Positions 9,015-14,884 of a stretch of DNA of 14,884 nt are shown one piece after another (within the stretch, counting starts at the first letter, position 1; each line of letters opens with the position of its first letter). Source of the DNA: Larix sibirica (lineage: Eukaryota > Streptophyta > Pinopsida > Pinales > Pinaceae); NCBI GenBank assembly GCA_004151065.3, contig NWUY0304203531.1, positions 1 to 14,884 of the forward strand, in the 5' to 3' direction. The notes below the pieces were generated by a model that was not told where the DNA came from, searched no databases, and worked only from the letters and a program-made list of their open reading frames with translations. A program made the position numbers and the translations under genes.

Positions 9015-9760
9015 ATGATTTTGCTCTCCCACAACATTAGAGGCATTGGGTATGCCTCAAAGAAAAGGGCCCTGAAACAACTTGCAATCAAACTGCTTCC
9101 CTTTATCATCTTCATTCAAGAGACAATGTCTTCAATGGATTCCTCCCAATGAATCTTCAAAAAAAATTTCTCGGAGTAGTCATTCATTTTAGAGGGTGCA
9201 CATGGGAACTCTGACGATCTGGTTATGGGTTGGGACAATTCTGTCATTCTGAACTCATCGGTAAGTAACCACCACTACATTCTAGCCTATGTTTTCTCAT
9301 CTTCCCTCAATTGCTCGTTGGACCTTTTAAATATATGTGCTCCCTCCCGTGATAAAAAATCCTTGGGATTCACTCTCCTCATCATCTATTTTCTCCCTTC
9401 CAAACCTAATCATTGGGGGTGACCTAAATTTCACACTGCACAATAGTGAAGTTTGGGGTGCCTCAACCAGAGGTGACCCGCTTTCCTCTTGTTTTGCTCA
9501 CCTTCTCAACCTCCACCTCCTAGTTGAAATTGAACCCTTGCATATTGGACCCACCTGGTCAAATAAGCAAGGTGACGATCACTTCATCTCCAAAAGACTT
9601 GACCGATTTCTGGTTAAAGAATCTCTACTCCTCTCTCTTTCAAGACAACTCACTCTAATCATTATCCCATCACCCTAGAACTCTCCATTAAATTGTTCAA
9701 ACCATCAACACCTTTCAAGTTTAATGTGCATTGGCTTCTATATGATGAATTCACTTCTTT
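9015..9760 (+). pseudogene. APE-type endonuclease domain remnant of ORF2
   Basis: This domain nicks target DNA to prime reverse transcription. Blocks visible in order are NIRG (9033-9044), IQET with the metal-binding Glu at 9120-9122, LDLLNICAPS (the NvYaP block), and, after a frameshift, NLIIGGDLNFT with GDLN at 9418-9429. Then come EVWGASTRGDPL, GPTWSNKQGDDHFISKRLDRFLV, and, in a third frame, SNHYPITLEL near 9654. The catalytic S-D-H triplet is changed to S-N-H, and the usual SGGL is SDDL near 9213. Downstream PFKFNVHWL is the typical linker. Confidence 0.88.
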
Positions 9761-10029
9761 AGTTTTTTATCATTGGGTTCCTTGCTCCGCTTCCCTCGAT
9801 TCCTTGGCTATGATGTCCCTTCCAACAAAATCTCATCAAGATAAAAGGCCTGACTAAGTAATGGGCCCAGAAGACCTTCAAAAACAATGAAGGGTATCTT
9901 ATTGCAATTGAATCAAATCTAGAGGTCAAGCTAGCCTCCTTTGCAACTTCACAAGTGGACTAGGAACCTCTTGAAGAAATTGCATTACTGGAACAGGAAA
10001 AGGCCAGACTTCTAGCTTGGACTAAAGCC

Positions 10030-11300
10030 AAGTGGAAAATGAAGAGTCAAGCCCTGTGGCTCTCAGAAGGGGATAACAATACCGCTTTTTTACATCGACA
10101 AGAGAATGGTAGGAGGGCTATAAACACTATTTGGAATGTTAGAAACAATCAAAGACAAAATTGTCAAGATTTCCCTTCGATCTCTAAAGCGGCTATTCAC
10201 CATTGCAAATTGCTATTCTCTAAACCATCAAGAGAAAATATCTAGGACATCATGGCAATGTCATCTTTCTTTGAGGAATGGCTATCTCCTCAGGTTGAAG
10301 ACATCCAAAAGCATGTCACTCTTTCAGAAGTTCACAAAGTCTTGCAATCCTTTCAAGCATGCAAGTCCCCGAGACCTAAGGGTTGGACCTCTAAATTTTT
10401 CATACACTTCTGAGTTCTTATGGCAGAAGACATTGTAACGGTTGTTGAAGAATAGAGACTCTCTAGTAAGATTCATCCACCATTCAACTCGACTTTCATT
10501 GCAAATATCCCTAAATGTGATTCTCCTCTGGATTTCAATCATTATCAACCTATCTCCCTATGCAACTATATAAGCTTATCTCCAAAACCATTGCTTGTCG
10601 CATCAATCCTATTCTTCCCTCCAATATCTCCTTCAAACAGTTTGGATTTCTAGACAATAGCAATATTCATAATGCCATCAGAGTTGCCCAAGAAGATATC
10701 CATTCGATTAAATCTAAATCCCAACCTTCCTTATGCTAAAAATAGACCTCTCCAAAGCTTTCTACAAGGTAAATTGGTTATTTCTTCGGCTCATCCTCAC
10801 CTAAGTTGGCTTCCCTCACTCTCTTATAAACTAGATTGAAGACTGCTATCAAAGTGTCTCCTTTGTTATCCTCATCAATGGTTTTGCTTCCTCTTTCTTT
10901 CATTTGTCTCAAGGCCTGCACCAAGGATGCCCGCTTTCTCCCCTTCTATTCCTAATAGTAGCAAATGCCCTTAGTAGATTTATCAACTCTGAAAAATTCC
11001 AAAAGGAATCTCAATGGGGTAAAAATTGCAAGTCATTCCCAGATACTATTTGTGGACAATATTCTTATTTTGGGGAAAGCTTCCATTCCATAGGCAGGAT
11101 GCCTGGATAAAACCCTAAAGCTTTTTTTCAGCCATGGGTATGGAGATAAATTCCAAAAAATCATCCATTTTTTTTCCATGTTCCTTTTTCTCAAAAGCCT
11201 CTGATTCTCCTCCTCCCTTTCCAGAGGTTTCATCTGATCCATGTTTCAAATACCTAGGACTCATTTTCAAAGCCAATGACTGCCAGATATAGGACTGGCA
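10030..11300 (+). pseudogene. Reverse transcriptase domain remnant of ORF2
   Basis: The linker block WLSEGDNNTAFLHR is at about 10056-10100. Fingers motifs follow: LQSFQACKSPRPKGW (normally KSPGPDGW), FIANIPK, FNHYQPISLCN, then in other frames LYKLISKTIACRI and FKQFGFL. Motif A reads MLKIDLSKAFYKVNW at about 10733-10777; it keeps the first Asp, but the usual AFD is AFY. The QGCPLSPLLF block is at 10922-10951. Motif C reads FVDN at 11049-11060 instead of F-x-DD, so the second catalytic Asp is Asn. Thumb residues follow with GMEINSKKSSIFF and FKYLGLIF. Loss of one of the catalytic Asp pair together with the frameshifts makes this inactive. Confidence 0.9.
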
Positions 11301-11304
11301 ATGG

Positions 11305-12429
11305 TTAATAGATAAAATCAGCAAAAGAAATGGGTTATGGTATCATAGATGGATCTCTTTGGCTGGCAGATTAACTCTTATCAAAAGCATCAACGAAGCT
11401 ATTTCGATTTACTGGATGTCATTAGCATTCATTCCAAAAGCTATTTTAAACAAGACCAGGAAATTATGCTCAGCCTACTTATGGTCTGGACTCTGGAGAC
11501 AAGGAAAAGGCCAGCATTCCGCTCTGCACATGGGAAATTATTTGCAAACCAAAATGTCAGGGAGGCTGGGGGCTGAAAAACCTCCCTCTCTTCTCTCAAG
11601 CCCTTGCAGCAAAAAGTTTGTGGAGACTTCTCACCCTTAAACGATTATGGCAAGAATGCATATATCTAAAGTATATTGCTCCTCACACAATACTCTCATG
11701 GATTCACTCAAATCCTTCTTCATCTAGTGGGGGATCTCTCTTTTGGTGAGCTATTATCAGAAGTTTCCACATCATTGGGAAGATCTATCTTGGGATCCAG
11801 GAAATGGAAAATCGATCCTTCTCAGAATCGACCCTGTTCTAGGTCTCTCATCAAAAGATCTTCTCTCTGCAGATTTGACTCCATCCTTAAACAATCTTCA
11901 TCTCTGGTATCCATCAGATGTTTTTGATGAGCTTTCCATAGATCAATGGAGATCAGGATAGTTCAGTGCCTCAAGGATCAGACTTACAAGTATTCAAGCT
12001 CCAGTGGGACCGCTACAACCAAGTTCTTTGAAGAGCATCCATGCTACTGTCAGATGAGCCAGACTCTCTCATATGAATCAAAAACCCAGAAGCAGGCTCA
12101 TGCCAAGTAAAACTGGGATACAGAGAGATTATGGCTTTGGAAGGGGAGGACATATTCCATGGTGGAGATCCAAACCCTGGAAACATAAGGCTCCCCCAAA
12201 AACAAAGTGCTTTATATGGCTTGCCCTAAACAGGAAAATCTTAACCTGGGAAAATCTTCAAAAAAGAAGGAAACAAGGACCTAGCATATGTCTTCGGTGC
12301 AAATCTCATGGTGAATCTATCTCACATTTACTAGTCTCATGCCACTTCACTCAAGAAGCCTGGAGTGCGGTTCGATCTTCTGGGAACCTCCCTCTCCTAG
12401 CTCGGGAAGGCACACTCCCTGAGACTTAG
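11305..12429 (+). pseudogene. Connection region and zf-RVT domain of ORF2
   Basis: From 11335 the order is WISLAGRLTLIKS, IYWMSLAFIPKAIL and CSAYLWSGLW. After a frameshift at 11531 it continues with WEIICKPKCQGGWGLKNLPLFSQALAAKSLWRLL (11531 onward, read in pieces), as in the region between RT and RNase H of plant LINEs. Around 11780-11960 a third frame gives GNGKSILLRIDPVLGL and LLSADLT. The zf-RVT zinc-binding module lies at 12160-12380: PWWRSKPWKHKAPPKTKCF, WLALNRKILTWENLQKR, CLRC with Cys at 12289 and 12298, His at 12325 and Cys at 12340. All four ligands and the flanking Trp residues are kept. Positions 11961-12070 are poorly matched. Confidence 0.88.
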
Positions 12430-13054
12430 GACAATTGGAATCAGAAGTACGAAAACATGGATCTCCTTCATATTCCCCTCACCATCAGCTGGAGCATTTG
12501 TATTACTCGGAACACGCTCATCTTAGAAGGCAAGGCTTCCCACCCAACCTCAGCATTCTAATGATTTAAATTTTCCATTGGGGACAGTCCCAAAATAGCA
12601 AATGAAAGGACATCAAAGCAAGGCCTCCCCTGATTTTTGATCGCTCGCTTCTGGAGGTATCATTTTTTTCAGAGAGCAATCAATTACTTTTCAAAGAGGA
12701 GCAGCTATAAATAACAACAACAATGCAGAAATCCTGAGCATAATAAGAGCTCTAAATATTGTGTGGGAGCATGAGATCAAAGAGATACATATACTCTCTG
12801 ATTCAAAATTGGTTATTGATCTGATCTCCGCATGCAGCTCTTGCACAAATCTCCTTTTATCTCATATGCTCTCCAGGATCACACAGCTCACGGACCACTT
12901 CAGCAGGTGCACCTTCCAGCAGACATATAGGGATTTCAATGGTCAGACAGATTCCCTGGCAAAACAGGCATGCTCACTACAGGAAGGAACTACAATTACA
13001 AAGCAAACAGGTCACATGGGACATATCCCCTCCAGAGAGATCCAATGCAGGTAA
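12430..13054 (+). pseudogene. C-terminal RNase H domain remnant of ORF2
   Basis: Plant L1 elements are known to have gained an RNase H that degrades the RNA in RNA:DNA hybrids. After the spacer IPLTISWSICITRNTLI, a degenerate FDRS near 12637-12648 probably marks the first Asp. The loop to GGIIF (12653 on) is shortened, so the KGNPG block is missing. Then one open frame runs to TAA 13052: INNNNAEILSIIRAL with Glu at 12728, IHILSDSKLVIDLI with Asp at 12800, and QTYRDFNGQTDSLAK with the last Asp at 12950. Three of the four acidic positions are intact. This is the best preserved domain, read in a single frame for about 130 codons. Confidence 0.87.
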
Positions 13055-13277
13055 ATAAGCTATATCCATCTATGTCACAAATCCTTTCAGTTATCTGATA
13101 ATGGATATATAGAAGATAAGGACTGAGAAATTCTCAAATCATAGCTGATTAATATTTTCATTAATGTCACAAATCCTCTCAGATATCTGATGATGGATAT
13201 GTATGTGATAAGGACTGAGAAAAACCTTTATGGTTGATCAAATTAATATATTTGGATCGGTGAGATTACTCCCCTTT
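13055..13277 (+). other. LINE 3' UTR, truncated by the LTR-like sequence
   Basis: This stretch follows the ORF2 stop and is non-coding. It is almost entirely made of the 92-bp duplication. No A-tail is present before the LTR-like boundary at 13278, so the LINE 3' end is probably displaced to the far side of the inserted element, outside the window. Confidence 0.5.
13072..13250. repeat. 92-bp tandem duplication in the LINE 3' UTR
   Basis: Copy 1 (13072-13163) and copy 2 (13164 to about 13250) share atgtcacaaatcct, atctgat-a/g-atggatat, gataaggactgagaaa and attaatat. The first 60 bp are well matched, with several substitutions; the last 30 bp are more diverged. This is one of the older duplications. 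Confidence 0.9.
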
Positions 13278-13381
13278 TGTTGTAAATATCAGAATGGGCA
13301 TCAGGCTCTTAACAGCTGTAACTTTTAACCTTTTGAGGAATAAAGTTTCTGATATTTTTCTCTGGAAATATATGTGTGTAT

Positions 13382-13416
13382 GGGGGGGGGCGCGCGTGTG
13401 TGTGTGTGTGTGTGTG
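13382..13416. repeat. G9-(CG)3-(GT)10 simple tract
   Basis: Nine G, then cgcgcg, then a perfect (GT)10 run. The alternating purine-pyrimidine part can adopt Z-DNA in principle. The corresponding place in the second 213-bp copy has only a short gtgtgtgcacatgtgtgtg, so the tract expanded in one copy after the duplication, or shrank in the other. Confidence 0.95.
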
Positions 13417-13447
13417 AGATGAAAGATTACAATCGAGAAGGTTATGT

Positions 13448-13456
13448 CTTTATATT
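13448..13456 (-). promoter_or_regulatory. Degraded TATA box, LTR promoter copy 1
   Basis: On the minus strand this reads AATATAAAG, one base off the TATATAAAG found at the matching place of the other 213-bp copy. The flanks (CAAGCAC before, ACATAACC after) are the same in both copies. It is the downstream of the two for minus-strand transcription. Confidence 0.35.
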
Positions 13457-13626
13457 GTGCTTGAAGAGATAGGTCATGACAAATGGTCTTCACCTTTAAG
13501 GTTTCATTTACATAACTCATTTTTGTTTGTATTGTATATAATTTTTTGAGGAATAAAGTTTCTGATATTTTTATCCGGAAATATGTGTGTGCACATGTGT
13601 GTGATTACAATTGAGGTAGGTTATGT

Positions 13627-13635
13627 CTTTATATA
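13627..13635 (-). promoter_or_regulatory. TATA box, LTR promoter copy 2
   Basis: The minus strand reads CAAGCAC-TATATAAAG-ACATAACC, a textbook plant TATA context, about 110 bp into the candidate LTR. It supports reading this sequence as an LTR transcribed on the minus strand. The transcription start would lie around 13590-13600. Confidence 0.45.
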
Positions 13636-13743
13636 GTGCTTGAAGAGATAGGTCATGACAAATGGCCTTAACGTTTACAGTTTCATTTATATAACTTATT
13701 TTCAATTGTATTGAATATTATTTAATATTAGGTATATCACACA

Positions 13744-14015
13744 TTATCCCTCCTTGAAATGCTTCATGCTCGAAGGAGTTGAATAAATCCAATGAAAAAA
13801 TATTTGAAGTTGTAAACAATATTGTTGCAATGCAAACAGATCAATCCATCCTAGGTTGATCTTCTCTGCCACAGTTTGTTGATAGGTTTCTTGGACAAAA
13901 CATCTTGGATTGCATTTCTGAGGGTGACTTTGATATTGAGACTAGGTTGCATTGTATTTGAAATTCTTGAAAATATAGGCAGATTATAGTTCTCGTTTAG
14001 AATGATGATGATAAA
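13744..14015 (-). other. LTR-adjacent internal region, unassigned
   Basis: On the minus strand this links the LINE-like RT fragment to the candidate polypurine tract (13744-13756). One frame gives NIKVTLRNAIQDVLSKKP, then a stop, and the end reads STPSSMKHFKEG before the tract. That resembles the way plant LTR pol genes run out next to the polypurine tract, but no known domain is recognisable. It could be the decayed 3' end of an LTR-element polyprotein or leader sequence. Confidence 0.35.
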
Positions 14016-14884
14016 TTAGTGCCATTGTCCAAGCCAAGTTTGGCATTCATCCCTTACAAAAAGAGACATGTACCCCTTACTAATTCGGGTTTGGGAAGCA
14101 AGACTCAAACTACATATAGGACCTGTGAATTTGACCCCCAAGTAAGTATATTCTATAGTGATCTCCCCCTCCTCCCCTTCAAAGAAGTGAATGTCTAGTA
14201 AAGTACTCTTAAAGATCATAACTTTAGTTTCATTCATGTTCACCACCAGTGATCTACAATCAAAAAAATTGGCAAGGAAATTGTGTTTTCTTTGTAGATG
14301 GTTGGGGGTGGATGCTAAGATGACAGCATCATCTGAGAACATGAGTAATGCAATCAAGCCATTATCACTATGTGTACTCTCCCTAAGGTAATCCTGCAAC
14401 CCCAATGGTACTCTTAATGAAGTGAAAAAGCCCTTATGTTGTGCAAAGTCAACCCATAACTATCTCATAAAACTTGATATAGCAACAATGAGAAGGTCAA
14501 ATATGCCAATACACAGGGAACTTTGAAACAAAGATTGTGTCAGAACAAAATCGGAGGCATTCTAGAAGACCACTAAGCATCAAAATACTTTGGAGGATTG
14601 CTGCTTACCTTCTTCAATAATAGCACAAAGTGTAAATATGTTATCAAGTAGTTTTTTCTAAAACTTGTTGGCCCTAGGATCTACATTGACTTAGCTCAAA
14701 ATGCTCAAAAAGCCATATGTTCAAGACCGTAGCATAAAGTTTGGCAAAGGTCTATCTGATCATAATAGTTCTATAATTATTTGGATCAGAACTATCCCCT
14801 GTTATGATATTTAGACACTTAGGAGTTAGTTAAGATCAACTTGTGTAATAGATCCGTTAGGTAAAGTGTGTTTCTTTAGTATGC
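14016..14884 (-). pseudogene. Second LINE reverse transcriptase fragment, different lineage
   Basis: On the minus strand, from about 14800 downwards, the blocks are DPNNYRTIMI, then after a stop TFAKLYATVLN, TLCAIIEEGK, KVF with a broken motif A (CLVVF, stop, NASD in place of FVDF-KAFD), GFFTSLRVPLG, LQDYLRE, LMFSDDAVILAS (motif C, FSDD at 14339-14328, both Asp kept), LVVNMNETKVMIF, and YTYLGVKFTG. About 15 codons with the QGCPLSP block are missing between VPLG and LQDYL. It ends at a TAA at 14018-14016, soon after the thumb. The sequence differs from the main LINE (which has FVDN), so it comes from another LINE family. The fragment continues past the window edge. Confidence 0.88.

Larger units (their letters stand above)
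9015..13054 (+). pseudogene. LINE ORF2 remnant (APE-RT-zf-RVT-RNase H polyprotein)
   Basis: The start is ATG 9015, three bases after the ORF1 stop and in the same frame; the first residues MILLSHNIRGIG match the usual start of plant LINE ORF2. The 4,040-nt span (about 1,346 codons) is normal for the family, so few large deletions have occurred. The reading frame, given as start position modulo 3, runs about: 0 to 9360, 1 to 9645, 0 to 9815, 1 to 10563, 0 to 10720, 2 to 11010, 0 to 11125, 1 to 11530, 2 to 11790, 1 to 12640, 2 to 13054. Stops inside good segments include 9150, 9177, 9855, 10802, 10832 and 11290. The element cannot make this protein. The four domains are listed separately. Confidence 0.92.
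6670..13277 (+). mobile_element. Nearly full-length degenerate plant L1-type LINE
   Basis: The plus strand carries, in order, an ORF1 remnant (DUF4283, zinc knuckle, coiled coil), an ORF2 remnant (APE endonuclease, reverse transcriptase, zf-RVT, RNase H) and a 3' UTR. This is the full domain order of plant L1-clade non-LTR retrotransposons, which copy themselves by target-primed reverse transcription. The probable leader upstream (5291-6669) would extend it to about 8 kb. No poly(A) tail or target-site duplication is visible: the 3' end is cut at 13277/13278, where an LTR-like sequence in opposite orientation begins. More than ten frameshifts, many stops and lost active-site residues make it a fossil. 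Confidence 0.9.
13331..13736. repeat. 213-bp tandem duplication containing the LTR promoter
   Basis: Copy 1 (13331-13543) and copy 2 (13544 to about 13736) both run ttttgaggaataaagtttct, gatattttt, ggaaatat-gtgtgt, gattacaat, ggttatgtcttta, gtgcttgaagagatagg, tcatgacaaatgg, then tttcattta. Copy 2 is about 20-30 bp shorter because it lacks the long G9/(GT)10 tract of copy 1. Between the shared blocks there are about 15 substitutions. Confidence 0.93.
13278..13743 (-). mobile_element. Candidate LTR in minus orientation
   Basis: Read on the minus strand, the sequence begins TGTGTGATATACC (13743) and ends GATATTTACAACA (13278), the TG...CA ends of an LTR. Immediately upstream on that strand is a purine-rich CAAGGAGGGATAA, as expected for the polypurine tract before a 3' LTR. 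Inside is a TATA box. The length of 466 bp includes a 213-bp internal duplication, so the ancestral LTR was about 250 bp. The sequence on its low-coordinate side is LINE 3' UTR, so the element probably inserted into the dead LINE. The second LTR, primer-binding site and target-site duplication would lie beyond 14884. Alternative: this is simply the LINE's own 3' tail read backwards (gaggaataaagtttct on the plus strand). Confidence 0.5.

Noticed and set aside
10324-11324. Minus-strand ORFs of 69-74 codons
   Set aside because: They are antisense shadows of the reverse transcriptase domain of ORF2.
13266-13520. 84-codon minus-strand ORF with a Thr-His run
   Set aside because: The run comes from the (GT)n microsatellite, and the frame lies inside the candidate LTR.
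1-14884. CRISPR array, bacterial operon, or phage-like system
   Set aside because: There are no short regularly spaced repeats and no bacterial gene layout, and all recognisable proteins are plant-type retrotransposon remnants.

Overview
The window reads as intergenic, transposon-filled nuclear DNA of a seed plant. It is AT-rich, has no intact protein-coding gene, and is built from decayed non-LTR (LINE/L1-type) retrotransposons plus one LTR element. The plant call rests on the main LINE: an ORF1 of the DUF4283 plus zinc-knuckle type, and an ORF2 with APE endonuclease, reverse transcriptase, zf-RVT and a C-terminal RNase H, a combination known from plant L1 elements. The heavy decay and the style of the protein remnants suggest a large genome such as a conifer's, but that is inference.

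Positions 1-5290 hold AT-rich spacer with several two-copy tandem duplications. There is a short RT fragment at about 1500-1830 that is itself tandemly duplicated, a possible LINE 3' end at about 3130-3585, and one weak candidate exon on the minus strand (4798-4904). Positions 5290-6669 have no coding signal and are probably the 5' leader of the main LINE. They include a 95-bp duplication and an (AC)4(AG)14 microsatellite.

Positions 6670-13277 are the main element, a nearly full-length plus-strand LINE. ORF1 (6670-9011) is broken by frameshifts and stops, and its 3' two-thirds occurs twice in tandem (785-bp unit). ORF2 (9015-13054) keeps the whole domain order APE, RT, zf-RVT, RNase H, but is spread over about eleven frame segments and has substitutions at RT and APE active-site positions. 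ORF1 and ORF2 meet in the same frame, separated only by TAA-AAA-ATG. The 3' UTR carries a 92-bp duplication.

Positions 13278-13743 look like an LTR in minus orientation (TGT...ACA ends, polypurine tract next to it, TATA box). Its promoter half is duplicated in a 213-bp repeat. Minus-strand internal sequence follows, then an RT fragment from a different LINE lineage (14016-14884, FSDD box). The likely history is a dead LINE whose 3' UTR was hit by an LTR element that carries, or is broken by, another LINE.

The most striking general feature is the repeated occurrence of two-copy head-to-tail duplications, eight of them from 25 to 785 bp, at unrelated places and in unrelated sequences. I found no gene system beyond transposons.
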